Positions 18,975 through 26,838 of a stretch of 54,960 bases of DNA are shown in pieces. Every line of letters begins with the position of its first letter. Position 1 is the first letter of the stretch. This DNA is from Nitrospirales bacterium (GTDB lineage: Bacteria > Nitrospirota > Nitrospiria > Nitrospirales > UBA8639): positions 1 through 54,960 of the forward strand of contig BQIW01000021.1 in assembly GCA_021604105.1 (NCBI GenBank), read 5' to 3'. Under the pieces are notes generated by a model. The model was not told the origin of the DNA. It ran no database searches and was given only the letters and a program-made list of their open reading frames with translations. A program made the translations under genes and the position numbers.

Positions 18975-18991
18975 TTGGCACATCCCCTGCA
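18975..18991 (+). promoter_or_regulatory. Sigma-54 (-24/-12) promoter of the OsmC-family gene
   Basis: TTGGCACATCCCCTGCA matches the sigma-54 consensus YTGGCACGNNNNTTGCW at all but two positions and has the obligatory 10 bases between the GG and the GC. Transcription would begin near 19001, giving a leader of about 187 bases before the OsmC start codon at 19188. Confidence 0.8.
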
Positions 18992-19187
18992 TAATGGATG
19001 TATCATGGGAAACAACACATATCAAACAGGTTCTCAAAAAGAGGGCAGGAACGAAATGACAAATCAGAAAAAACAATATTCCAACTCTCAGACGCTGGCT
19101 GACAAACGGAACCTCCAGGATATGTGCCGTCAGGCGGATCAACTCTTTTTTTACATGCTGTTTCACACTCAACCAGGAGGATGTGCC

Positions 19188-19757
19188 ATGTCATCAGTCA
19201 CCACACCATCAACCATCAATGGGGTCAACGTCGAACAATTAGGGGACAATATCAATGCCATTCAAGGCGAACCGGGTTTGGCCAAATTTCAGTTCCGGGC
19301 CACCAACTCCTGGATTAATGGGGGGCACAATCGCACAACAATCAAGGAATTTTACGGAGTGGGCAAAGAAGATACGACCCGAACTGAGCCATTTGTCCTG
19401 GATGCCGATGAACCGCCGGTCTTGTTAGGACAGGACCAGGGAGCCAATCCGGTGGAGTTTGTGTTGCATGCCCTGGCGTCCTGCCTGACTACATCGATGG
19501 TCTATCACGCTGCCGCTCAGGGCATCAAAATCGACGCTGTAGAATCTAAGTTGGAGGGAGACTTGGATCTTCGTGGGTTTCTAGGGCTATCCCAAGACGT
19601 CCGACCAGGCTATCAAAATCTCCGGGTTCAATTCACCGTGAAAAGTGACGCCCCAGCCGAAACCCTGAGAAATTTGGCGAAGTATTCACCGGTTTTCGAC
19701 ATTGTATCGAATCCCGTACCAGTGGCTATATCGGTGAATACGGACGGAACCAACTGA
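19188..19757 (+). CDS. OsmC-family protein
   Basis: A 189-residue cytosolic protein. The ATG at 19188 has AGGAGG 7 bases upstream. The frame stays open for more than 100 codons before it, and an ATG at 19056 with an AGGA is the alternative start. OsmC features are present: the DADEPPVLLGQDQGANPVE block, then LHALASCLTTSMVYHAA with the reactive cysteine at the start of the central helix, and a YSPVFDIVSNPVPV C-terminal block. OsmC/Ohr enzymes reduce organic hydroperoxides with two cysteines. Only one cysteine exists in this protein; the second is replaced in the YSPVFD segment, so a normal peroxidase cycle is unlikely without an external thiol. Expression is probably controlled by the sigma-54 activator upstream. 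A strong hairpin follows the stop. Confidence 0.9.
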   Translation: MSSVTTPSTINGVNVEQLGDNINAIQGEPGLAKFQFRATNSWINGGHNRTTIKEFYGVGKEDTTRTEPFVLDADEPPVLLGQDQGANPVEFVLHALASCLTTSMVYHAAAQGIKIDAVESKLEGDLDLRGFLGLSQDVRPGYQNLRVQFTVKSDAPAETLRNLAKYSPVFDIVSNPVPVAISVNTDGTN

Positions 19758-19768
19758 CGACAAGCCAA

Positions 19769-19803
19769 GCCGATTGTCTCAGGCCCAACCTGAGGCAATC
19801 GGC
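19769..19803 (+). terminator. Terminator-like hairpin after the OsmC-family gene
   Basis: A near-perfect 15-bp stem, GCCGATTG plus CTCAGG (from 19769) pairing with CCTGAG plus CAATCGGC (to 19803), with a CCCAA loop, lies 11 bases after the stop codon. There is no T-tract, so it could end transcription inefficiently or protect the transcript's 3' end. Confidence 0.5.
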
Positions 19804-20457
19804 CAATGAGTGAACGAATAAACAGAAAGAATGGTCATAAATTGTATAGTTTTTTTCTCTCGCACCCTGTATCACCTATATTTCCTAGCCATCTTTTTGT
19901 ATGCCGTAAGATTTCTCGGATACTTTAGCGTCTCCAATACCATCGACGGGTAACCCTGGGTTATAGTCCGGCATGCTCTGGCCAACAATTCGTTTCTGTT
20001 AGGGATTTTTGTGGTCCAAGACCGCATCATGGCCCGGCAGACCTTAAAACGAGGACCTAAACGTATTCCCCGCTTTTTCAGAGGGAATCTCACGAGGAAA
20101 CCAAAAGCCGCAAGAACATTGGCTCCATGAAGTCTTAAAGCACACAATCCGCTGCGTGACAAAACCATGCAGCGGCAACTTTATCTCTATAACAGGGAAG
20201 GGAAAACAACCATGCACACATTAAAAACTGAATTACTCCAGAATGCTTTCAGGAACCCACCAGGATGAACACGTTTGGATGGTATGGGGTGGAATTTTTC
20301 ATAACCAAGGAGCATTCTGACTTATCACCTCTTTTTTTATCTCTGGATTCAACTAAATCTTTTCTCCCTTTTTCCGGGCCGCCGACTCATGAGCACGTAA
20401 TGGAGTGAGATCCACACAGAAAAACGTATCCCATGGGATTACGTTTGAACCCAAGTC
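19804..20457. other. 654-base gene-poor stretch
   Basis: A minus-strand frame of 98 codons (19872-20168) is open but has no ribosome site, is rich in Arg and matches nothing I know. A 7-bp inverted repeat (CCGCTGC 20149-20155, GCAGCGG 20169-20175) overlaps its start. I see no RNA gene or mobile element. Confidence 0.35.
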
Positions 20458-20784
20458 TCATTCCTTCCAAAACACTGCGAGCCAGATCGTGTCTTGCTGA
20501 GGATCGGTCCATTCCACACGATGCCTGGTATGGGCGGAAAGATAAAGCGTATCCCCAAGACCAAGCATCATTTCAGATTGTCCCTCAATTTTGAGTGAGG
20601 CATTTCCTGCTAGTACCACAACGTATTCATGCTCTGCCTGGTCATACCAAAAATCGGGTGGAGAGGCCTGTCCCCGTGACACTATCCGCTCAATTCGTAC
20701 AAAGCGACCCCTCAATACCTCACTCGTCAATTCGTGATCAAGGTGTTCAGGAATATCGGCGAAAAGGTTTTGACATCGTTCCAT
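20458..20784 (-). CDS. Small cupin-domain protein
   Basis: A 108-residue single cupin barrel. The ATG at 20784 is chosen over a GTG at 20793 because AAGAGG then lies 8 bases upstream. The metal-site pattern is seen in the EHEYVVVLAGNASLKIEGQ block (His and Glu ligands) and in the LSAHTRHRVEWTD block (second histidine). Such stand-alone cupins with a WLAVFWKE end are often annotated as phosphoribosylaminoimidazole carboxylase-like or metal-dependent cupins, but the substrate cannot be read from sequence. It is isolated, with no operon partner. Confidence 0.8.
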   Translation of the reverse strand: MERCQNLFADIPEHLDHELTSEVLRGRFVRIERIVSRGQASPPDFWYDQAEHEYVVVLAGNASLKIEGQSEMMLGLGDTLYLSAHTRHRVEWTDPQQDTIWLAVFWKE

Positions 20785-21123
20785 TTTCTGCACCTCTTAA
20801 CAATTCATTACTGTTATGAAGCTCACAGAAAGCTCCCGGCATTATGGCAGACTCTTAGACCTGGCTGATTGCCATAGGTGCATTGAGCTGGCGTTGATCT
20901 TTGGGAAAATTCAAGACTCAGCCATTTTTGGTGGGAAAAACCAAAGGACCGGAAACGGTATAATAAATATGTTAAAGATCAAGCAGAAGAATCAGGAGAA
21001 TGGCGATATTCCAAAATGAGGAATAAGCAACGGACCAGACAGACTCTTAGGGTAAAATTGCCTCATTTTTCTCAATCCAAGGGGTCCTCCAAGATACGTC
21101 TCTGGCCAAATTGGCTGACCACC
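20785..21123. other. Spacer between cupin and Pal-like genes
   Basis: Two short plus-strand frames (20816-21019 and 21016-21252) overlap by four bases. They have poor ribosome sites, and the second runs into the Pal-like gene on the other strand. Their codon use is unlike neighbouring genes. I do not call them. Confidence 0.3.
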
Positions 21124-22056
21124 TTACTGCACGACAAAATGGCCACGTCGGTTTTCCTGCCAGCACTCTTCATTCTCTTCCGTGCAAAATGGCTTCTCTT
21201 TTCCATAACTCACAACCTGCAGATTTTCACTGGGGACTCCCAAATCCACTAAAAATTCTCTCACCGCATTTGCTCGTCGCTCACCAAGCACCATATTATA
21301 ACTTTCTGTACCACGCTGATCACAATGCCCTTCGATTACAATTTTGTTATTTGCCAAGCCTGAAGCCAGTGTTTGAGCATTTTCTTGCAGAACGGCGATC
21401 GCATCCTCCCGAATAGAAAATCGGTCATAATCAAAATAAATATCTCCCAGAGACTTGAGCAGACCATCCGTCTGCTTTTCCATCGCTTCGGGCATCGCTG
21501 GGGCTTGCTGATCCGATTTGTCCGCCTCGGGCTCCACTCGAGCCACCATTTGTTCCGGTGGAGCCGCATCTCCAGGAATTATCGGGCGTGCCGGCACTTC
21601 CGGTTCAAACGCAATCGGCGGGATTCCAAACACTTCTGATGATTCTTGAGAAGAAACTGGCCCTGGTTCGGTAGGTATGATAGGAGACGGAGGAGTTACG
21701 GGTTCCGCTACCAGAGGAGCTTCAAGAGGCGCAGAGACTGTGGTTCGAGGAGTGGCAAAAATATCGGCTGGAACCGAGGGACGAATAACCGGACGGGCAG
21801 GCTCTTCAACAGGAATGTCTATAGGCGGAATCCCAATGAACGTTTCAGCTTGCACGGGTGGCTGAACGACCGCCTCAACAGGTGGCGTCACAGGTTCAAC
21901 CTTTGCCACTTGGGGCTTGGCAGGAGGTTCAGTCACACTGATAACCGTCGTTTGTAGTTTGGAACTACACCCCGCCAATATCGCAATCAGGCATCCGCCC
22001 AATAAGCCAAATTTCCCTACTCTCCTTGCATTCGAAAAAGCCAATACTTCGATCAT
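21124..22056 (-). CDS. pal: Pal/OmpA-family lipoprotein with long proline-rich region
   Basis: A 310-residue outer-membrane lipoprotein with a good ribosome site (GGAGGT) before the ATG at 22056. The signal peptide ends in a lipobox (LAGC, Cys near residue 29). The last 120 residues are a Pal/OmpA peptidoglycan-binding domain: YFDYDRFSIRED, then VIEGHCDQRGTESYNMVLGE, ERRANAVREFLVDLG and VVSYGKEKP, ending NRRGHFV. Typical Pal is about 160-180 residues; this one has about 150 extra residues rich in Pro, Val and Glu between the lipid anchor and the domain, including a duplicated GIPPI...E..PARP.I unit. The extra part could act as a long periplasmic tether. No tol genes are nearby, so a Tol-Pal role is inferred from the domain alone. 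Confidence 0.88.
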   Translation of the reverse strand: MIEVLAFSNARRVGKFGLLGGCLIAILAGCSSKLQTTVISVTEPPAKPQVAKVEPVTPPVEAVVQPPVQAETFIGIPPIDIPVEEPARPVIRPSVPADIFATPRTTVSAPLEAPLVAEPVTPPSPIIPTEPGPVSSQESSEVFGIPPIAFEPEVPARPIIPGDAAPPEQMVARVEPEADKSDQQAPAMPEAMEKQTDGLLKSLGDIYFDYDRFSIREDAIAVLQENAQTLASGLANNKIVIEGHCDQRGTESYNMVLGERRANAVREFLVDLGVPSENLQVVSYGKEKPFCTEENEECWQENRRGHFVVQ

Positions 22057-22391
22057 GTTTTACCTCCACCATTTCCCTTTCTTGACTGACGGATGCCTCG
22101 GCGACATCCCATTCAGTTTAATTTCTCAGATCCTTCAAAAACTTCTCTGAACAAGGACCCTGTCTTTCCTAATGATAACCTTATTTCAAAACTGTATGCA
22201 GTCCCTTCAAATTGTGTCAAGAACTCAAATGTGGCATTCCTAACCGCTATTCCTGCTTCATCATCTAAGAATGCCTTTTGATAGAATCAAGGTCAAGGGT
22301 CGTACAAACAAAACTACATGAAATCCCCGCATGAAACAACCTTTTATCTTTATCATTGTACTTCCAATTAGAGCAAGCCTTGCTCTCTCGC
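22057..22391. other. Spacer ending at the IS target site
   Basis: No gene is supported. A perfect palindrome, AGAGCAAG-C-CTTGCTCT (22370-22386), overlaps the left target-site duplication of the insertion sequence, suggesting the element inserted beside a hairpin. Confidence 0.4.
22383..22391 (+). repeat. Left target-site duplication of the IS
   Basis: CTCTCTCGC stands immediately before the left inverted repeat and is repeated exactly at 23780-23788. A 9-bp duplication is within the 8-9 bp normal for the IS256 family. Confidence 0.85.
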
Positions 22392-22417
22392 GAGCTAAAG
22401 TTGAAAGTGGTGTTTGA
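22392..22417 (+). repeat. Left terminal inverted repeat of the IS
   Basis: It begins GAGCTAAAGTTGAAAG and pairs with the reverse complement of 23754-23779. The shared core is GAGCTA and TGGTGT.TGA. Confidence 0.8.
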
Positions 22418-22500
22418 CGTGAGTTGAAAAGACGCGGCGTCTCGGGTTGCCATGGGTGTTGCGAGACACCCACCTTCAACCACAAAGGAGAGACGCCACG

Positions 22501-23745
22501 ATGAGTGAGAGTACCAAAACAGAATCAAGAGAGCGAGGGAGTCGAGACGCCCTCACGGAGTTGATGCGGGCCGGTGCCAGGCAGCTGATTGCGGAGGCAT
22601 TGGAAGCGGAGGTCACCGCACTCTTGGCCACGTATGCTGGCCAGCAGGATGCCCAGGGGCGAGCCATCGTCGTCCGCAACGGCCCTCAGCCGGAACGAGA
22701 GATTCAGACGGGGATCGGCCCGGTGACCGTGCAGGTGCCCAAGGTCCGCAGTCGCCAAGGGGAGCCCATCACCTTTCGATCCGCCTTGGTTCCGCCGTAT
22801 GTGCGTAAGACGGCGAGTCTTGAAGCCGCGATTCCCTGGCTGTATTTGAAAGGCATCTCGACCGGCGAGAAGCAGGGGGCCCTGGAAGCGTTAGTGGGAC
22901 CGGAGTCGCAGGGACTTTCGGCCAGTACGGTGTCGCGATTGAAACAAGTCTGGCGGGAGGAGTATATGGCGTGGCAGCAGCGCCGGCTCGATGGCGATCA
23001 GTGGGTGTATATCTGGGTGGATGGGATTGACAGCGGGTTGCGGGCGGAGGATCACCGGCTGTGTGCCCTCGTCGTCATTGGCGTGAATGCTCGTGGAGAG
23101 AAACACTTTTTGGCGATTGAAGATGGCATTCGTGAATCCACCCAGAGTTGGCGCGAAGTCTTGGTTGGCCTCAAGGCCCGTGGGCTCACCGCCCCGCATC
23201 TCGCCGTCGGCGATGGTGCGATGGGCTTCTGGGCCGCCCTCGAGGAACTCTTCCCCACAACCCGGCAGCAACGGTGTTGGTTCCCCAAAACGCAGAACAT
23301 TCTGAATGCCCTCCCGAAGAGCGTCCAGCCGAAAGCGAACCAAGCCTTACAGACCATCTGGCGTGCGGAGAGCAAAGCGACGGCAGAGCGAGCCTTTGAC
23401 GTGTTTCTGACAACCTATGAGCCGAAGTATCCGAAGGCGACGATGTCGTTGCAGAAGGACCGAGAGGAGTTGCTGGCCTTCTATGCCTTTCCCGCTCATC
23501 ACTGGCAGAGTCTGCGTACGACGAATCCGATTGAATCGACGTGTGGGACGATTCGGCATCGGACCGGGCGAACCAAAGGATGTCTGACTCGGGACGGCCC
23601 CTTGCACATGATGTTCAAGTTGGGCCAGTGTGCCGAGAAGACCTGGCGGCGACTCCGTGGATTTCGTCAACTCGGCAAAGTGATCAGAGGGGTTCCATTT
23701 AGAGACGGTCTTGAAGAGACAACCACGAATTCGGTCGCCGCGTGA
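22501..23745 (+). CDS. IS256-family DDE transposase
   Basis: A 414-residue transposase that cuts and pastes or copies the element by DDE chemistry. The ATG at 22501 follows AAAGGAGAG. An N-terminal helical DNA-binding part contains the ALEAEVTALL and RNG-PERE-QT-GPV-VPKVR elements typical of IS256 (Mutator-like) enzymes. The catalytic triad is D174 (WVDGID), D238 (VGDGAMG) and E345 (NPIEST). The length is normal for the family and there is no frameshift, so it is probably functional. It is the only gene in the element and its codon use is more GC-rich than its neighbours. Confidence 0.95.
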   Translation: MSESTKTESRERGSRDALTELMRAGARQLIAEALEAEVTALLATYAGQQDAQGRAIVVRNGPQPEREIQTGIGPVTVQVPKVRSRQGEPITFRSALVPPYVRKTASLEAAIPWLYLKGISTGEKQGALEALVGPESQGLSASTVSRLKQVWREEYMAWQQRRLDGDQWVYIWVDGIDSGLRAEDHRLCALVVIGVNARGEKHFLAIEDGIRESTQSWREVLVGLKARGLTAPHLAVGDGAMGFWAALEELFPTTRQQRCWFPKTQNILNALPKSVQPKANQALQTIWRAESKATAERAFDVFLTTYEPKYPKATMSLQKDREELLAFYAFPAHHWQSLRTTNPIESTCGTIRHRTGRTKGCLTRDGPLHMMFKLGQCAEKTWRRLRGFRQLGKVIRGVPFRDGLEETTTNSVAA

Positions 23746-23753
23746 TCAAACGC

Positions 23754-23779
23754 TCAGACACCAGATTTGACAATAGCTC
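23754..23779 (-). repeat. Right terminal inverted repeat of the IS
   Basis: The plus strand ends in TAGCTC at 23774-23779; read as reverse complement it begins GAGCTATTGTCAAATC and matches the left repeat. The transposase stop codon is 8 bases upstream of it. Confidence 0.8.
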
Positions 23780-23788
23780 CTCTCTCGC
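23780..23788 (+). repeat. Right target-site duplication of the IS
   Basis: CTCTCTCGC, identical to 22383-22391. Confidence 0.85.
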
Positions 23789-25085
23789 ACCTCCCTTTAT
23801 GTTCACACACAATAGTTTGGTGGCTTCCCCAATTATGGATGCTATTTTTTGTTTATCCAGAATATTTATTGAAGATTCCAAGGTCACTCCGTCAGGATTT
23901 TTTCATATAATGGGATTCACCAGCTGTTCGGAAACATGAGAAGAGAATACCTAACAGTTTTTTTGGGTTCTCTAAAGTTTTCCAAAACAGCAACCAAAGA
24001 GATAATGCCCCGAAGTTTGACCCGCTAACTAATACATGAGCAACGTCGAAACAGAACCCAAATCAATACCTATCAGTTCATAATGAAATTTCTTAGACAT
24101 TCGGCCCAAAATTGATTTTTTTAAGGCCCAATCAACTCTAATGTAAGATCCGGCACTTTCCGTTTCATTCTCACGAGTCACCTTTACGCAAGCCTGATTC
24201 ACACATTTCTAGGACTGTTGAATATTTTTCATATTTTGTTTTTTCATCATTTGAGTGCCAGAATCCCGCACAGGGAGAAATAAGGGCATGCTTAGAAGGT
24301 GCGTTCAGCTTTGTCCTGAACCTTCCTGAAGAAAAGCCCACGGCCACATGAAGGAGCGAGGCGAATGAAGGAGTAAATGACAGATCAAGGCCCAACCTGC
24401 CTGCGGGTTTGCACGTCAAATCACTTCAATGCGTAGACGTAAAACCGCTACGGCAAAGGCAAGGAACGCCCCCAGCCCATTGTTCAACATCCCCATTCCT
24501 TTATTCCTGGTATTGGTAGTGAGCTTTTCTCAAGTTCAAACAGACCCCGTCAAATGCTCCCCTCAGTAAATCGATGGATAAATATCATCAATGGGTAGAT
24601 TGACGTTCATAAAATCCTTCACCTCGTCTTTCACGTAGGCCATTTGTACTTCTGAAGGAGGTCGACTTCGTCCTGTAGGGTTTCACCTGCATGAATTTCA
24701 TTAAACCTTTTGCCGACTGGAATCATAAGTATTTGTTTTATTTAAATTTTATAAAAAAAATCATATGGAACACCCTTTGCATCTATACTCCTTACCATTT
24801 GTGACTCCTCAATACCGAAGCGAAGCAATTTTTTCAATATGCCATTTCATTAACTAGCTCAACGACGTGGAGATCGACGTGATTTGAATGTCCTGATAAT
24901 ACAGTTGAAAATTGGCAACACTGGAATTGAGCTCCACTATATGAGCCTCGGCGGAGGGACTGGTTTCAGGGGAACTACGATTTCGACCGCACCCGGAGTC
25001 TGGTCTCCTCATCAGCCACCTTCTCAAAGGTCCCTCCGCCACCTATTGAGAGAAAATATTACCCCACTAATAAATGTAAATTTTC
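23789..25085. other. 1.3-kb AT-rich gene-poor stretch after the IS
   Basis: I see no complete gene. The minus strand at 24171-24419 has an 82-codon open frame starting MTCKPAGRLGLDL without a ribosome site. Short coding-like frames lie at 24563-24726 and are listed separately. The stretch is AT-rich compared with the housekeeping part of the window. It looks like eroded or intergenic DNA next to a mobile element. Confidence 0.35.
24563..24726 (-). pseudogene. Coding-like remnant split over two frames
   Basis: Two overlapping minus-strand frames look translated by composition. A 31-residue frame (24726 down to 24631) reads MIPVGKRFNEIHAGETLQ and continues to LLQKYKWPT. A 26-residue frame (24643 down to 24563) reads MAYVKDEVKDFMNVNL and continues to IYPSIY. 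They overlap by 13 bases in different frames, and joining them after LLQKYK gives one acidic, helical peptide of about 54 residues. This could be a gene broken by a single-base frameshift, or two coupled small genes. I do not recognise the family and see no ribosome site. Confidence 0.3.
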
Positions 25086-25559
25086 ATGAAAATTTTAGGC
25101 GCATATCAGCATTTAACAAAATCCGGCCCTCCCAAGGTTCCCATCAAAGACCGAATTTTGTTAGTTGATGATGATCAACGTCATCGAACCTGTCTGAAAG
25201 AATTTTTAGAACTTCGAGGGTATATGTGTTTAGAGGCTGGAAATGGCGTGGAAGGGCTTGAAACTTTGCAGAAAGAGTCCGTCTCCGTCATTATTACCGA
25301 CAACAATATGCCACAGATGGATGGGCTTGATTTCATTGAACAAGTCAATCATAAATATTCACAGGAAATTCTCTCGATTTTTCTGATTACTGCCCAATTA
25401 TCCCACATTGTCCGGCTTCGCGCATTTAAAAACGGGGTCAATCGAGTCTTTGAAAAGCCCTTGGATTTTCAAGAGCTTTGTAATGCCGTGGACTGGGTCA
25501 CGAAATTTGATATCCATCAATCGACGACCACAAAATTCTCCTCTGCGAGATACCTTTAA
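25086..25559 (+). CDS. Orphan single-domain response regulator
   Basis: A 157-residue receiver protein. The acidic pocket is D28-D30 (LLVDDDQ), the phosphoacceptor D72 (IITDNNMP), the switch T102 (FLITAQ) and the conserved lysine K124 (FEKP). There are extra tails of about 20 residues before and after the domain and no output domain. The ATG at 25086 lacks a good ribosome site, and the gene is AT-rich like its surroundings. It lies between two long non-coding stretches and is convergent with the hybrid kinase at 26839, whose own receiver makes a relay between the two possible but unproved. Confidence 0.82.
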   Translation: MKILGAYQHLTKSGPPKVPIKDRILLVDDDQRHRTCLKEFLELRGYMCLEAGNGVEGLETLQKESVSVIITDNNMPQMDGLDFIEQVNHKYSQEILSIFLITAQLSHIVRLRAFKNGVNRVFEKPLDFQELCNAVDWVTKFDIHQSTTTKFSSARYL

Positions 25560-26838
25560 GGCTTGGCTCTTTTCGAGCTGTAGGCCCATCTCCCCCGGAT
25601 CCTCCAGAATTAAAATAGACTCATGTCCTTCTCAAAAATCCGTAGCTCTGGGTTTTGCTCATGGGATCTTCATATGGCCATTTTTAATCCCAGGACGCAC
25701 ACGCATTTTCGAATCTGAGACAGGGCAGCACCTACTTTATCCCCCCTCTATCCCCAGTTCACTAGTAATTTCCATGGTGATGCGTTTCAGCGAGACAAGC
25801 TGTCCAAAGCGAATGACTGACGTCGAAAAAACACTTGAAATCTATTTTACTTCCACTGCTCTCTCCTTCACCTGTCAACCCCTGCCACCCGACCAGTTCT
25901 GATGTTCCCCTGGGCCTTATCTGCTCCCCAGGAGTTGGCCCTCTCTGAACTCGCTTGCGTTTGTCCCATTCGACGTGACCGGACGTGGCTGCATAGTGCG
26001 CCGCGAGGAGCGCGCCCGCTATTTGAGGTCTTTTCCAAGGTGAAAAGGATTTCGTCCGCATGCATGAACCCCGGTTTAATCAATACCTCAAATCCCTATC
26101 CGTGAACACCGGGAAGCAATTCAGTGGGCTATCATTTCGTAAATGAATGCCGTATTCACGCATGGCCATCAACCTCACTTGGTTCGACGACGTCCTGTCC
26201 CTTCAGAATTTTTACCAGCCGCATTTCATGTTTCATTGCCGCGATCTATCAATTGGTGCCAATTGCATCGCGAGTTCAAGGGAAAATCATTCTTCAAAAT
26301 ATCCTCAGCAAAAATCCCCAGCCTGAACCCCTTATAGAACATTTCATTCCACCGCAAGGTGCAACGTCCTGACTATTTAAAACGGCCATCGTTGTAAACA
26401 TGTCGCCATGGGAGGTTGTCGGCCTCTGCCGTAGATATGGAAGGATCTCATCAAATGAATCATCTCTCATCACAATGAACACATCGTCTGAACAACGGTT
26501 GAATTGACGTATGCCTTTGGAAAAAAAAACGAAAGGTCACCACCTGTTTGACTTTGTAAACAGCCAATATCAAAAGGGATTCGAAGGCATGCTTCACAGA
26601 CTCATTCAGAAAAACATTAGATCATGATCACCGTGGCCGATTATGACCATGCGCTCCTTGTAACATCGGTATTCCCTCGAGAGCGAGGAGGAAAAACCAA
26701 CCTCGGGAGAATATAACCGACCAAGGTGTCGATGAGACATTGACATGCGGAGCGAGAGGATCGAAGAATTTCTCGGGAAAGATTGGCGAGCAGGAAAGAA
26801 AAACTATGACGGGGATAGTGGTTATCGCCGGATTGTTC
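25560..26838. other. 1.28-kb stretch without a supported gene
   Basis: Several frames of 60-165 codons are open on both strands (for example minus strand 25762-26061 and 25868-26083), but they overlap each other, lack ribosome sites and match nothing I recognise. No tRNA, terminator with a T-tract or direct repeat was found by eye. Confidence 0.35.

Larger units (their letters stand above)
22392..23779 (+). mobile_element. IS256-family insertion sequence, complete
   Basis: A 1388-bp element with one transposase gene, imperfect terminal inverted repeats (19 of 26 positions alike) and a perfect 9-bp target duplication. Its GC content is visibly higher than the flanking DNA. Small hairpins lie between the left end and the gene (for example GGGTGT...ACACCC, 22454-22471), a common way to stop outside transcription entering a transposase gene. 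The intact ends, open reading frame and unmutated duplication point to a recent insertion. Confidence 0.92.

Noticed and set aside
19872-20168. 98-codon minus-strand frame as a gene
   Set aside because: No ribosome site or recognisable motif; arginine-rich composition typical of shadow frames.
20816-21252. Two overlapping plus-strand frames as small genes
   Set aside because: No ribosome sites, poor composition, and the second overlaps the Pal-like gene on the other strand.
22447-22500. Upstream start for the transposase
   Set aside because: The ATG at 22501 has AAAGGAGAG in the right place, and the upstream extension covers a hairpin in the element's leader.
24171-24419. 82-codon minus-strand frame starting MTCKPAGRL
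   Set aside because: Protein-like in parts but without start signals or known family; may be part of a dispersed or decayed sequence, which cannot be shown here.
25408-25902. 164-codon plus-strand frame overlapping the orphan receiver
   Set aside because: It lies in another frame of a gene with an intact active site and continues into non-coding DNA; composition fits a shadow.
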